Origin: Polynucleobacter sp. es-EL-1
GTDB taxonomy: Bacteria; Pseudomonadota; Gammaproteobacteria; Burkholderiales; Burkholderiaceae
Reading direction: 5' to 3'
Length of the DNA: 64,000 nt
NCBI RefSeq assembly: GCF_018687975.1
Contig: NZ_CP061310.1
Location: 1,798,001 to 1,862,000 of the forward strand
Shown here: positions 43,101-52,256 of the stretch, in pieces
Position numbering within the stretch: position 1 is the first letter of the stretch
How the letters are laid out: every line of letters begins with the position of its first letter
Notes under the pieces: generated by a model
Database searches by the model: none
What the model was told of the DNA's origin: nothing
Seen by the model: only the letters and a program-made list of their open reading frames with translations
Program-made: the position numbers and the translations under genes

Positions 43101-44236
43101 GATGTTGCCTCCAGCATCTGCTCAAAATACGCTCGAATCAAGTTGTGATAACGAGGATCATCCAACAGGAATGCATCATGCCCATGGGGAGCGTCGATCT
43201 CTGCATAACTGACTTCACTCTTGTTACTAAGCAAGGACTCCACAATTTCGCGACTACGATTTGGCGGGAAGCGCCAATCAGTAGAAAAACTCACCACCAA
43301 AAACTTCGCCTGCACCTCAGCCAAGGCACGATTGAGGCTTCCCTCGTAACGACGTGATGGATCAAAATAATCTAAGGCTCTAGTAATGAGTAAATAGGTA
43401 TTGGCATCAAAATAAGTAGAGAATTTATCTCCTTGATGCCGCAGATAACTCTCAACCTCGAATTCAACATCAAAGCTAAAGCGGTAGTCATGTGACTCAC
43501 CGTCGGGGCGTTGCAATTCGCGCCCAAACTTTTCTGCCATATCGTCATCAGACAAATACGTAATGTGTCCCACCATACGCGCTAAACGTAAACCACGCTT
43601 AGGGACTACACCATGCTCATAATAATTTCCACCATGGAAATCAGGATCAGACAAAATGGCATTGCGCGCCACTTCATTAAAAGCAATATTCTGAGCGCTC
43701 AGCTTGGGTGTTGAAGCAATGATGACGCAATGTGCCAAGCGCTTAGGAAACTGTATTGACCAAGCCAAAGCTTGCATGCCACCCAGACTGCCGCCCATCA
43801 CAGCAGCAAATTTACGGATGCCCAACTTATCCGCTAAGCGAGCTTGAGTATTGACCCAATCTTCAACCGTAATGACTGGAAAGTCTGCGCCATAAGGTTT
43901 GCCACTAGCAGGATTAATACTCATTGGACCAGTTGAGCCAAAGCAAGAGCCTAAGTTATTAACTCCGATAACAAAGAGATGATCGGTATCCACGGGTTTA
44001 CCGGGACCAATCATGTTATCCCACCAACCAATATCCTTTGGATCATCTGGGTTCGGGCCAGCCACATGATGCGACGCATTTAAGGCATGACAAACTAATA
44101 CTGCATTGCTTTTATCGGCATTTAACTTGCCGTAAGTTTCAATCACTAAATCATAGCCAGATAGTATGGCGCCACTTTGCAAAGGCAAAGGCTCGGCAAA
44201 GTGGATTGTATTTCTTGAGAGGTGTAGCTCGCTCAT
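43097..44236 (-). CDS. metX: Homoserine O-acyltransferase (MetX)
   Basis: A 379-residue alpha/beta hydrolase-fold enzyme acylating homoserine, the first committed step to methionine. The nucleophile elbow is VMGGSLGGMQALAW, the oxyanion region is VCHALNASHHVAGP, and the catalytic Asp and His lie in the VSFSTDWRFPP and DAPHGHDAFLL segments. The family includes acetyl- and succinyl-specific members, so donor specificity is left open. It is coupled by 4-bp overlaps to slmA before and metW after. Confidence 0.94.
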   Translation of the reverse strand: MSELHLSRNTIHFAEPLPLQSGAILSGYDLVIETYGKLNADKSNAVLVCHALNASHHVAGPNPDDPKDIGWWDNMIGPGKPVDTDHLFVIGVNNLGSCFGSTGPMSINPASGKPYGADFPVITVEDWVNTQARLADKLGIRKFAAVMGGSLGGMQALAWSIQFPKRLAHCVIIASTPKLSAQNIAFNEVARNAILSDPDFHGGNYYEHGVVPKRGLRLARMVGHITYLSDDDMAEKFGRELQRPDGESHDYRFSFDVEFEVESYLRHQGDKFSTYFDANTYLLITRALDYFDPSRRYEGSLNRALAEVQAKFLVVSFSTDWRFPPNRSREIVESLLSNKSEVSYAEIDAPHGHDAFLLDDPRYHNLIRAYFEQMLEATS

Positions 44237-44886
44237 TCGGATAGAAGGATGCGCAGACTGATATCAGATGCATCTGTTGGTAGCTTTTTAAAGCCACTGC
44301 GAGCAAATCGATGCCAGCGTCCTAGAACACAGCTCATCAACATCGCAGCACGAATACTGACTTCATCTTGACTAATATTTGCCCAGGCACCGCCTTGAGT
44401 TTGGGCAATTCGTAGCGCTTGTTTTAATGAAGCCTCAACGCGATCTAAGACCTGGGTAATGCGCTCTTGCAAACGATCATCCTCTTGCAATAATGCATCG
44501 CCTAAAAGGACGCGAGTCATCCCAGGGTTTTTTTCCGCAAAGAATAGAAGCATTTGCAAAATACCGCGCGCTTGTGCAAGTCCAGATTCTTCTTTTTGAT
44601 TAATCTGATTAATCAAACCAAATACCGTTTGCTCAATGAAAGAAATAAGACCTTCGAACATTTGCGCTTTACTGGCGAAATGTCGATAAAGAGCTGCTTC
44701 AGAAACTTGAATTTTTGCTGCTAATGCTGCCGTTGTGACGCGCTCACCCTTTGGGTTTTGCAACATCTCGGCAAGTACCTGAAGGATTTGAAGGCGACGC
44801 TCGCCTGGACGTGGGCGCTTGCGTGTCTTAGCCGCATCGACAGTGCTTGCTTCAAGTTCTGAAGTGGGCTCTAAAGAATCACGCAT
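44233..44886 (-). CDS. slmA: Nucleoid occlusion factor SlmA (TetR family)
   Basis: A 217-residue TetR-fold protein. The helix-turn-helix is VTTAALAAKIQVSEAALYRHFASKAQMFEGL (about residues 52-82), followed by SFIEQTVFGLINQI and KNPGMTRVLLGDALLQEDDRL, which closely track E. coli SlmA. SlmA binds chromosomal sites and blocks FtsZ rings over the nucleoid. The N-terminal 25 residues, including a basic KTRKRPRPGERR stretch, form an extension. Co-transcription with argB upstream and metX downstream (4-bp overlap) is notable. Confidence 0.87.
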   Translation of the reverse strand: MRDSLEPTSELEASTVDAAKTRKRPRPGERRLQILQVLAEMLQNPKGERVTTAALAAKIQVSEAALYRHFASKAQMFEGLISFIEQTVFGLINQINQKEESGLAQARGILQMLLFFAEKNPGMTRVLLGDALLQEDDRLQERITQVLDRVEASLKQALRIAQTQGGAWANISQDEVSIRAAMLMSCVLGRWHRFARSGFKKLPTDASDISLRILLSE

Positions 44887-44908
44887 GTTTATCTCTTTTA
44901 TTTTATTC

Positions 44909-45811
44909 TTAACGCGAGCGAATCATCGTTCCAAAAGCTTGCTCAGTCAAAATTTCTAACAGCAAAGAATGCTCGATTCGTCCATCAATAATATGAACTG
45001 AATTCACACCACTCTTGGCAGCGTCCAATGCTGAAGAAATCTTAGGAAGCATGCCGCCGGAAATAGTGCCATCTGCAAATAAGGCATCAATCTCGCGCGC
45101 CGTCAGATCAGTTAACAGATTGCCGCTCTTATCCATTACTCCTGGAATATTGGTCATCATGACTAACTTCTCAGCGTGCAAAATTTCTGCCATCTTGCCA
45201 GCCACTAAGTCTGCATTGATGTTGTATGCCTGACCTTCTTCACTAAATCCAATTGGAGAGATCACGGGAATGAAAGCATCATCCTGCAAAGCCTTAACAA
45301 CTGCAGGATTGATCGCTTCAATTTCACCTACAAAACCAAGATCAATTGTGCCCCCAGGTGTTTTCTCATCGGCAACTAGCATTTTCTTTGCACGAATCAA
45401 ACCGCCATCTTTGCCGGTTAAGCCAACCGCTTGACCGCCAAAATGGTTGATCAGCATCACGATATCTTGTTGCACTTCACCACCAAGCACCCACTCAACC
45501 ACTTCCATAGTTTCTTCATCAGTAACGCGCATCCCTTGAATAAAGGTGCCACTCTTACCAATTTTCTTAAGTGCCTCATCAATTTGCGGGCCGCCGCCGT
45601 GAACTACTACGGGATTCATGCCAACTAACTTGAGCAAAATAACATCGCGTGCAAAACTTTCCTTCAGACGTTCTTCCACCATGGCATTTCCGCCGTACTT
45701 AATAACGATGGTCTTCCCGTGATACGCGCGGATATAAGGCAAAGCCTCAGCCAAAATCTCTGCCTTTAATAAAGGAGGGATTTCGCTAATAGATGGTGAT
45801 TGCTTGGTCAT
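44909..45811 (-). CDS. argB: Acetylglutamate kinase
   Basis: A 300-residue amino-acid kinase of arginine biosynthesis that phosphorylates N-acetylglutamate. It has IVIKYGGNAMVEERLK, VVVHGGGPQIDEALKKIG, GLTGKDGGLIRAKK and the ITGGMLPK-like ISGGMLPKISSALDAAKSG. The N-terminal helix before the kinase fold (residues 5-28) suggests the hexameric, arginine-inhibited form, which is inference. It is 27 bp after dksA and 22 bp before slmA. Confidence 0.96.
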   Translation of the reverse strand: MTKQSPSISEIPPLLKAEILAEALPYIRAYHGKTIVIKYGGNAMVEERLKESFARDVILLKLVGMNPVVVHGGGPQIDEALKKIGKSGTFIQGMRVTDEETMEVVEWVLGGEVQQDIVMLINHFGGQAVGLTGKDGGLIRAKKMLVADEKTPGGTIDLGFVGEIEAINPAVVKALQDDAFIPVISPIGFSEEGQAYNINADLVAGKMAEILHAEKLVMMTNIPGVMDKSGNLLTDLTAREIDALFADGTISGGMLPKISSALDAAKSGVNSVHIIDGRIEHSLLLEILTEQAFGTMIRSR

Positions 45812-45838
45812 TGCTGCTTCTGAATTGAGTCTAGTAAA

Positions 45839-46327
45839 TTAATCGCCAAATAATTTTTGACGTAACTCGCGACGCTCTTGCGCCTCAAGGGAAAGATTAG
45901 CAGTTGGGCGAGCAATTAAACGGTTTAAGCCAATAGGCTCGCCAGTCTCTTCACACCAACCGTAATCTCCAGACTCAATGCGCGCAAGGGCTTGCTCCAC
46001 CTTTTTCAACAGCTTGCGCTCGCGATCGCGCGTACGCAACTCAAGCGCGTGCTCTTCTTCGATTGTCGCGCGGTCAGCTGGGTCAGGGACCAAAATATTC
46101 TCACGAAGATGCTCAGTTGTTTCAGAGGCATTCTTCAAGATATCGTCTTTTAAAGTGAGCAACTTCTGACGGAAAAAATCTAGCTGGGCAGCATTCATAT
46201 AGTCCTTTTCGGACATCTTGAGCAATTCTGCCTCTGTTAAGGGGGCGCCCTTGGCAACCTTAGTGCTTGCGGCCTTACTAGGAGCTTTTGCTGCGGCCGT
46301 AGATTTCGTTGGTGTTTTTACCGTCAT
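45839..46327 (-). CDS. dksA: RNA polymerase-binding transcription factor DksA, cysteine-poor form
   Basis: About 162 residues. An Ala/Lys-rich N-terminal stretch of about 35 residues is followed by the coiled coil, whose tip carries the DxxDxA motif (VPDPADRATIEEE) that acts in the polymerase secondary channel. The C-terminal globular part keeps only the first of the four zinc cysteines: YGWCEETGEPIGLNRL, then ANLSLEAQERR in place of a CxxC. Known cysteine-poor DksA proteins fold without zinc. The ATG at 46327 has GGAAAG upstream. It cooperates with ppGpp on rRNA and amino-acid promoters. Confidence 0.92.
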   Translation of the reverse strand: MTVKTPTKSTAAAKAPSKAASTKVAKGAPLTEAELLKMSEKDYMNAAQLDFFRQKLLTLKDDILKNASETTEHLRENILVPDPADRATIEEEHALELRTRDRERKLLKKVEQALARIESGDYGWCEETGEPIGLNRLIARPTANLSLEAQERRELRQKLFGD

Positions 46328-46392
46328 TTCATTCTTTCCATGGATTTGAACCATTATTGCTTCATTCTGCCAAACTTTTATTGCCGTTTAGC

Positions 46393-46410
46393 CAATATTT
46401 AGCAATATTG
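46393..46410. repeat. Inverted repeat in the dksA leader
   Basis: CAATATT-TAGC-AATATTG is a perfect 7-bp inverted repeat with a 4-base spacer, 66-83 bases upstream of the dksA start. It could be a regulator site or a weak hairpin; there is no T-run to make it a terminator for the gene before. Confidence 0.35.
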
Positions 46411-46440
46411 ACCGTGGCGGCGGATTGTACTTGATATTTT

Positions 46441-47502
46441 CTAGGCCAAACAGCCTTCGAGCCCAGCCAGCAGGGTGTCCTTGGGTAGATCGATACCGAT
46501 AAAGACCATCCGGGTTTGCTTGGGTTCAGCGCCCCATAAACCGGCTAAATCACTTCCCATCATCTGATGGACGCCCTGAAACACGACTTTTCGGTTGCTT
46601 CCCTTGACATAAAGCACCCCTTTATAGCGCAACATCTTCTCTCCAAAGACCTCCAAAATGCCCCCTAGGAAGTCTTCTAATTTTTTGTGATCAAAGGGTT
46701 TATCACTACGAAAAACGAAGGATTGGATGCGATCTGTATGCCCAGCATGTCCATGATGATCATGGCTATGGTCATGTCCGCAAGCGCTATGGTCATGGTG
46801 ATCGTGACTGTGATCATGGCCACAGGTGGCGTGATCATGGTCTTCTTGCTCTAAAAAATGAGGGTCAATATCTAACTTGGCATTCAAGTTAAAACCTTTG
46901 AGATCTAGAACAGCCTCTAATGGCACCACCCCTTTAGAGATTGCCTGAATCGGGGCTCTAGGATTCATATGCATCAAGCGACCCCGTAAGGCCTCTACCT
47001 CTGCAGGCGTTACTAAATCCGTTTTGGTGATAAAAATTTGGTCTGCGAAGCCGACCTGACGCTGCGCCTCTTCATGCTCAGTGAGTTGCTGTTGGCCGTG
47101 CTTGGCGTCCACTAAAGTCACGACGGCATCCAATACGTAATGATCAGCAACATCATCATCCATAAAGAAAGTCTGCGCCACTGGGCCAGGATTGGCTACA
47201 CCAGTAGTCTCGATCACAACACGTTCAAAGCTGATTTTTTTATCCTTGCGCTGCTCCCACAATGCATTGAGCGCCTCAACTAAATCGCCGCGAATGGTGC
47301 AACAAATACAGCCATTGCTCATCTGCACAATATTTTCTTGATTGTCTTGGACCAAGATATCGTTATCAATATTCTCCTCGCCAAATTCATTTTCAATGAC
47401 GGCGATTTTTTGACCATGTTGCTCAGTCAGAATATGTTTGAGCAAAGTGGTTTTGCCGCTACCCAAAAAGCCCGTAAGAATTGTTACCGGAATTAACGCC
47501 AT
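46441..47502 (-). CDS. CobW/COG0523-family zinc GTPase with His-rich repeat
   Basis: About 353 residues of the G3E P-loop GTPase family. The Walker A is TGFLGSGKTTLLKHIL at the N-terminus, the CxCC metal motif is in SNGCICCTIRGDL, VVIETTGVANPGP is the switch/Walker B region, and ITKTDLV is the NKxD equivalent. A His/Asp-rich insertion holds two near-identical copies of a 14-residue unit (CGHDHSHDHHDHSA and CGHDHSHDHHGHAG). The CobW_C domain follows. Such proteins are thought to load zinc into client proteins under zinc limitation. The start at 47502 has only a weak GGA upstream. Confidence 0.88.
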   Translation of the reverse strand: MALIPVTILTGFLGSGKTTLLKHILTEQHGQKIAVIENEFGEENIDNDILVQDNQENIVQMSNGCICCTIRGDLVEALNALWEQRKDKKISFERVVIETTGVANPGPVAQTFFMDDDVADHYVLDAVVTLVDAKHGQQQLTEHEEAQRQVGFADQIFITKTDLVTPAEVEALRGRLMHMNPRAPIQAISKGVVPLEAVLDLKGFNLNAKLDIDPHFLEQEDHDHATCGHDHSHDHHDHSACGHDHSHDHHGHAGHTDRIQSFVFRSDKPFDHKKLEDFLGGILEVFGEKMLRYKGVLYVKGSNRKVVFQGVHQMMGSDLAGLWGAEPKQTRMVFIGIDLPKDTLLAGLEGCLA

Positions 47503-47568
47503 TTTTGATCCATTCAAAATCTATCAACATCTTCCCCATTCGGGAAACCTTCTATATTACCGAGTTCC

Positions 47569-48579
47569 TCAGCCTTTGCCAGCCTTTGCGCGAGGATGGG
47601 CTTTATCGTAGGCTTGAGCAAGGTGCTGAAAATCCAAAGAGGTGTAAATCTGGGTGCTGGCAATGCTGGCATGCCCCAACATCTCCTGAACTGCCCGCAA
47701 GTCTTGCGAAGACTGCAAAACGTGGCTAGCAAAGCTATGACGCATCATATGCGGGTGAACATGCGTTGGAAGTCCCGCTCGCATGGCCAGGGTCCGCAAT
47801 CGTGCCTGAACCGTCCTAGGAGATAGCCTGGCGCCTGTTGCTGAGATAAACAGTGCATTTGATGATTGCGCTTGGCCCACCTGCTGGGCCTGATCCCGCA
47901 ACTCGCGCCAAACTCTTAATGATTGCAATGCGGGCTTACCAATGGGCACTGAACGACGCTTGCCGCCTTTACCTAAAACGGTGACCTCTGCCGCATCCCA
48001 ATCCAACCATCCCGCTGACTCCTGTTGGCGATCTTTACTCTGCATCACATCAATACCCAAAAGCTCTGATAAACGCAGACCTGAGGAATAGAGCAAGTCA
48101 ATGATGGCAGCATCACGTACCGTTTCTAAGTCTTTCTTCTCTTGCGCTTCTTTTACCGCTTGATTAACTAAAGAAAGGGCCTGCTCCACTGAAAGCGCCT
48201 TAGGCAAGGATTTAAGCCGCTTGGGGGCTTTAACATCATCGACTGGGTTGGCAACCAAGCTTGCTGCAGCACGTCCTGCTTGAGCATCACGACGCGCATC
48301 TTTCTCTGTTAACCAGTCATACCACCCACGCCATGCAGAAAGTGCGCGTGCAATGGTGCGGGATGATTTTGCTTTGGAATGCAAACGCCCAGCCCAACGA
48401 CGTACATGCGCATTCGTTACCTTAAGAAGATCAACAGAATCTTCTGCAGCAAATGCCTGCAGCCCACCTAAATCCATCCGATATGCTTTAAGCGTATGGG
48501 GTGAGAGCTGTCTTAATACATGCAGCTCATGCAAATATTCCTCAATAAGAGGATGTGTCTCAGCTAGCGTTTGGCTCAT
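47569..48579 (-). CDS. xerC: Tyrosine recombinase XerC
   Basis: A 336-residue tyrosine recombinase. It has the N-terminal core-binding SAM-like domain (EYLHELHVLRQLSPHTLKAY) and a catalytic domain with the first Arg in YSSGLRLSELLGI, a Lys in the VTVLGKGGKRRSVP hairpin, HMMRHSFASHVL (HxxR), LGHASI and the nucleophile Tyr in STQIYTSLD. XerC with XerD resolves chromosome dimers at dif. It overlaps the DUF484 gene by 20 bp, the same pairing as in E. coli, which supports XerC over a mobile integrase. Confidence 0.94.
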   Translation of the reverse strand: MSQTLAETHPLIEEYLHELHVLRQLSPHTLKAYRMDLGGLQAFAAEDSVDLLKVTNAHVRRWAGRLHSKAKSSRTIARALSAWRGWYDWLTEKDARRDAQAGRAAASLVANPVDDVKAPKRLKSLPKALSVEQALSLVNQAVKEAQEKKDLETVRDAAIIDLLYSSGLRLSELLGIDVMQSKDRQQESAGWLDWDAAEVTVLGKGGKRRSVPIGKPALQSLRVWRELRDQAQQVGQAQSSNALFISATGARLSPRTVQARLRTLAMRAGLPTHVHPHMMRHSFASHVLQSSQDLRAVQEMLGHASIASTQIYTSLDFQHLAQAYDKAHPRAKAGKG

Positions 48580-49234
48580 AAGCCTGGATGCGATCCAAAG
48601 CTGCTGCAGTTAACTCGGCAATTTGGCGCAAATAGAACGCGCCCATATCAGCCGTAAAGCGGGTTTCGTCCTTGCTCGCCAACAGCAATACTGCTGGTGA
48701 CTGAGGTACACCAGTACTCTTACCCAAGGGGATGCCAATGGCCACCATACTTTGCCAGTCAGGATTGATCGCGACTTGAGTTGCCAGTAAATCTACGCTA
48801 GCCGATGCTAGCTCTTTAGCCGAACCACATAACGGAGTATCTACCCAAGGACCAAAAGCAGGGCTAGGAGATAACAGTTGTGCAAATTCGACTTCAAATA
48901 CTTCTGCCAAACCCTGAGTTACGGCGGCCTCAACATCAGCCTTGTTATTTGCCTGCATTAAACGCAGCAACCATGCCACTAAACTTTGCTGGGTTTTGTC
49001 ATTGCGACTACCAAAGTGCAACATTTCACTGAGGCGTCGATTGAGCTCTTGGTTTTGCGAACGTAACATCGTCATTTGACGTTCTTGCAAAGAGATCGCG
49101 CGATCTTCATGTGGATGCTTTAAACGAATTTCATTTAAGAGATTGGCATTACGCTCAAAAAATCCTGGCGTAGCGCGCAACCACTCTGCCACCAACTCTT
49201 CTTGCTCAGCCTGTTTAGGATCAATTGCGCTCAT
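48560..49234 (-). CDS. DUF484 family protein
   Basis: A 224-residue protein. It opens with VAEWLRATPGFFERNANLLNEIRLKHPHE and AISLQERQMTMLRSQNQELNRRL, a helical/coiled-coil region, followed by a GAF-like domain containing ASKDETRFTADMGAFYLRQIAEL. This is the DUF484 family regularly found next to xerC; its function is unknown. The 20-bp overlap with xerC indicates translational coupling. Confidence 0.88.
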   Translation of the reverse strand: MSAIDPKQAEQEELVAEWLRATPGFFERNANLLNEIRLKHPHEDRAISLQERQMTMLRSQNQELNRRLSEMLHFGSRNDKTQQSLVAWLLRLMQANNKADVEAAVTQGLAEVFEVEFAQLLSPSPAFGPWVDTPLCGSAKELASASVDLLATQVAINPDWQSMVAIGIPLGKSTGVPQSPAVLLLASKDETRFTADMGAFYLRQIAELTAAALDRIQAYEPNAS

Positions 49235-49269
49235 CTTTTTTTCTCGCTTACTTTTATTTAGCTTATTTA

Positions 49270-50742
49270 TTAGCCTAGTTTTTTACGGAGTAATTCATTT
49301 ACTTGACCTGGATTGGCCTTACCTTGAGAAGCTTTCATAATCTGACCAACCAAGGCATTAAATGCCTTCTCCTTACCAGCGCGGAACTCTTCGACAGACT
49401 TCTCGTTTGCCGCGAGCACCTTATCAATCATGGCTTCAAGTTCACCACTATCGCTAATCTGTTTTAAGCCCTTGGCATCAATCACTTGATCCACTGTGCT
49501 AATAGGTTTACCGGCAATAGCCTCTTCCCACAGTATTGCAAAAATATCTTTTGCGATCTTATTGGAGATCGTGCCGTCTGCTACGCGGGTTAATAGTGAC
49601 GCTAAGTGCTCCGCCTTTAATGGCGCATCTGCAGTAGCAATTCCAGCGCGATTGAGTGATGAGGCAAACTCGCCCGCAATCAAATTCGCAGCCGCTTTAG
49701 CCAATGGCTTACCCACAATTGCTAAAAGCTCTTCAAACACTTTTGCTGTATCGCGATCTTGTGTCAGCAGTTGCGCGTCATATGCGCTCAGGCCAAATTC
49801 ACCTTGCCATTGCTCACGCAGTTGTGCTGGAAGCGCTGGCATCTTGCTGCGCACATCCGCAATCCACGAGTCATCTATCACTACGGGTAATAAATCTGGA
49901 TCTGGGAAGTAGCGATAGTCGTTTGCATCCTCTTTACTTCGCATGCTGCGAGTTTCTTGACGATCTGGATCGTATAAGCGAGTTTCTTGCACGACTGTGC
50001 CGCCATCTTCTATGAGCTCAATTTGACGACGCACTTCATATTGAATTGCTTCCTCTAAAAAGCGGAAGGAATTTAAGTTCTTAATTTCGCAGCGGGTACC
50101 AAATTCTTGTTGTCCTACTGGGCGAACGGATACGTTGGCGTCACAGCGGAATGAGCCTTCTTGCATATTGCCATCACATACTCCAAGCCAAACTACTAAG
50201 GAATGCAAAGCTTTTGCATAAGCAACCGCTTCAGCGGCGCTACGCATGACGGGCTCAGTCACAATCTCCAACAAAGGCGTACCAGCGCGATTTAAGTCAA
50301 TTCCGCTTGATGCTTCACCATGCGGACCAATAAAGCCCTCTTCATGGACAGACTTGCCAGCATCCTCCTCCATATGGGCACGGGTAAGCTCAACCACCTT
50401 CACTTCATCGCCAACCAATATCTCCAGATGGCCGCCAACAACCACGGGAATCTCCATCTGGCTAATCTGGTAGCCCTTAGGTAGATCAGGATAGAAATAA
50501 TTCTTGCGCGCAAAAATACTTGCCGGTGAAATCTTTGCACCTACCGCTAAACCAAAGCGAATTGCATGCTCCACAGCTTGGCGATTGAGCACAGGCAAAA
50601 CACCAGGCAAAGCTAAATCCACTGGACATGCTTGCGTATTAGGACCAGCACCAAAACGAGTACTTGCTCCACTAAAAATTTTGGATTGTGTCTGGAGTTG
50701 GGCATGGGTCTCTAGACCGATAACGACTTCCCACTGCATCAT
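49270..50742 (-). CDS. gatB: Asp-tRNA(Asn)/Glu-tRNA(Gln) amidotransferase subunit B
   Basis: About 490 residues. WEVVIGLETHAQLQTQSKIFSG is the N-terminal signature; FYPDLPKGYQISQ, EDAGKSVHEEG, and RCDANVSVRPVGQ are kinase-like domain motifs, and the C-terminal YqeY-like tail ends NPGQVNELLRKKLG. With GatA and GatC it converts mischarged Glu-tRNA(Gln) or Asp-tRNA(Asn) to the correct amides. The start lies in ATGATG overlapping the gatA stop, with GAGG upstream. Confidence 0.97.
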   Translation of the reverse strand: MMQWEVVIGLETHAQLQTQSKIFSGASTRFGAGPNTQACPVDLALPGVLPVLNRQAVEHAIRFGLAVGAKISPASIFARKNYFYPDLPKGYQISQMEIPVVVGGHLEILVGDEVKVVELTRAHMEEDAGKSVHEEGFIGPHGEASSGIDLNRAGTPLLEIVTEPVMRSAAEAVAYAKALHSLVVWLGVCDGNMQEGSFRCDANVSVRPVGQQEFGTRCEIKNLNSFRFLEEAIQYEVRRQIELIEDGGTVVQETRLYDPDRQETRSMRSKEDANDYRYFPDPDLLPVVIDDSWIADVRSKMPALPAQLREQWQGEFGLSAYDAQLLTQDRDTAKVFEELLAIVGKPLAKAAANLIAGEFASSLNRAGIATADAPLKAEHLASLLTRVADGTISNKIAKDIFAILWEEAIAGKPISTVDQVIDAKGLKQISDSGELEAMIDKVLAANEKSVEEFRAGKEKAFNALVGQIMKASQGKANPGQVNELLRKKLG

Positions 50743-52256
50743 GCCACCTCGCTTGCAATGCGCAAATGCCAATCACTGGCTTGCTGATATTGATGGGCCA
50801 CTTGCAACAGGCGCGCCTCAGAAAAATAGTTGCCAATCAACTGCATGCCAATCGGTAAATTATTTGCATTAAACCCACACGGAACACTCATAGCCGGTAA
50901 GCCCGCCAGGTTCGTGGAAAGCGTATAGATATCTTCTAAATACATTTGCACCGGATCTTTTGATTTTTCACCAAGACGCCACGCTACATCTGGTGCTACT
51001 GGTCCCAAGATCACATCACACTTTTCAAATGCTGCTTGAAAATCTGCAGCAATAATGCGACGAATTTTTTGCGCCTGTAAATAGTAGGCGTCGTAGTAAC
51101 CGTGGGAAAGGACGTAGGTGCCAATTAAGATACGACGCCTGACTTCAGCTCCAAAACCTTCAGTACGTGATTTTTTGTACATGTCTGCCAAGTCGCGATA
51201 TTCATTGGCACGATGTCCATAACGCACACCATCAAAGCGGCTTAAATTACTGGATGCTTCAGCTGGTGCCAGCACGTAATACACCGGTATTGAGAGTTTT
51301 GTTTTGGGCAAGCTCACCTCAACTAATTGCGCACCCAATGCTTCTAAGGCTTTTGCTGCAGCATTAACTGAGTTCGCTACATCTTGAGCCAAGCCTTCGG
51401 CAAAGAATTCTTTTGGCAAACCAATACGTAATCCTTCTAATGGTTTTGCTGTATTCCCATTGCCCGCTTGCCAGGCCTGTGTCAGGTAACGACCATAGTC
51501 CTCACCAGAGTCCGCCAAGGATGTGGAGTCACGTGGATCATGCGATGACATCGCGGTGAGCAGCAGGGCGCAGTCTTCCGCGGTTTTACCCATTGGACCA
51601 GCTTGATCCAAAGAGGATGCATATGCAATCATGCCGTAGCGTGATACACGCCCATAACTGGGTTTAATGCCGGTCAAGCCACAAAATGCTGCCGGCTGAC
51701 GGATTGAGCCGCCAGTATCGGTTCCTGTTGCAATTGGCGCTAATCCAGCTGCCACAGCGGCGGCGGAACCACCTGAAGACCCACCAGCGACATAGTCGCA
51801 ATTCCAAGGATTTAAGACTGGTCCATAAGCTGAATTTTCATTGGAAGAGCCCATAGCGAACTCGTCCATATTGGTCTTGCCCAAGCAAACCATGCCAGCA
51901 CCATTGGGATTGTTTTCGCCTGGAATGCCCAAATTTGCGACCACAGTGGCATCGAATGGGCTAAGGTATCCCTCGAGCATTTTGGAGGCTGCAGTTGACT
52001 TCCAACCGCGGGTAACAAAGACATCTTTATGGGCTATGGGAATTCCGGTTAATTTTCCAGCCTTTCCCGAGGCAATTAAAGAATCAGCTTTAGATGCTTG
52101 CTCTAAACTTAAGTGAGCACTTACATCAAGGTATGCATTGAAGCGCTTTTCCGCCTCAATTCGATCTAAAAAGTACTTTGTTAATTCAGTACTTGAGACC
52201 TCTTTAGCGGCTAAGGCTTTCGCCATTAAGGCGATGGGGGTTTGGCTCCAACTCAT
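50739..52256 (-). CDS. gatA: Asp-tRNA(Asn)/Glu-tRNA(Gln) amidotransferase subunit A
   Basis: A 505-residue amidase-signature enzyme that releases ammonia from glutamine for GatB. The catalytic triad is visible: Lys in IPIAHKDVFVTRG, the cis-Ser in the GGSSGGSAAAVAAG segment, and the nucleophilic Ser in GTDTGGSIRQPAAFCG. PLARPMSVPC-like PAMSVPCGFN is near the end. It overlaps gatC and gatB by 4 bp each, in the order gatC-gatA-gatB. Confidence 0.97.
   Translation of the reverse strand: MSWSQTPIALMAKALAAKEVSSTELTKYFLDRIEAEKRFNAYLDVSAHLSLEQASKADSLIASGKAGKLTGIPIAHKDVFVTRGWKSTAASKMLEGYLSPFDATVVANLGIPGENNPNGAGMVCLGKTNMDEFAMGSSNENSAYGPVLNPWNCDYVAGGSSGGSAAAVAAGLAPIATGTDTGGSIRQPAAFCGLTGIKPSYGRVSRYGMIAYASSLDQAGPMGKTAEDCALLLTAMSSHDPRDSTSLADSGEDYGRYLTQAWQAGNGNTAKPLEGLRIGLPKEFFAEGLAQDVANSVNAAAKALEALGAQLVEVSLPKTKLSIPVYYVLAPAEASSNLSRFDGVRYGHRANEYRDLADMYKKSRTEGFGAEVRRRILIGTYVLSHGYYDAYYLQAQKIRRIIAADFQAAFEKCDVILGPVAPDVAWRLGEKSKDPVQMYLEDIYTLSTNLAGLPAMSVPCGFNANNLPIGMQLIGNYFSEARLLQVAHQYQQASDWHLRIASEVA

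Noticed and set aside
47569..48579. Tyrosine recombinase as sign of a mobile element or integron
   Set aside because: Its overlap with the DUF484 gene and full similarity to XerC mark it as the chromosomal dimer-resolution enzyme; no attachment repeats or cargo genes surround it.
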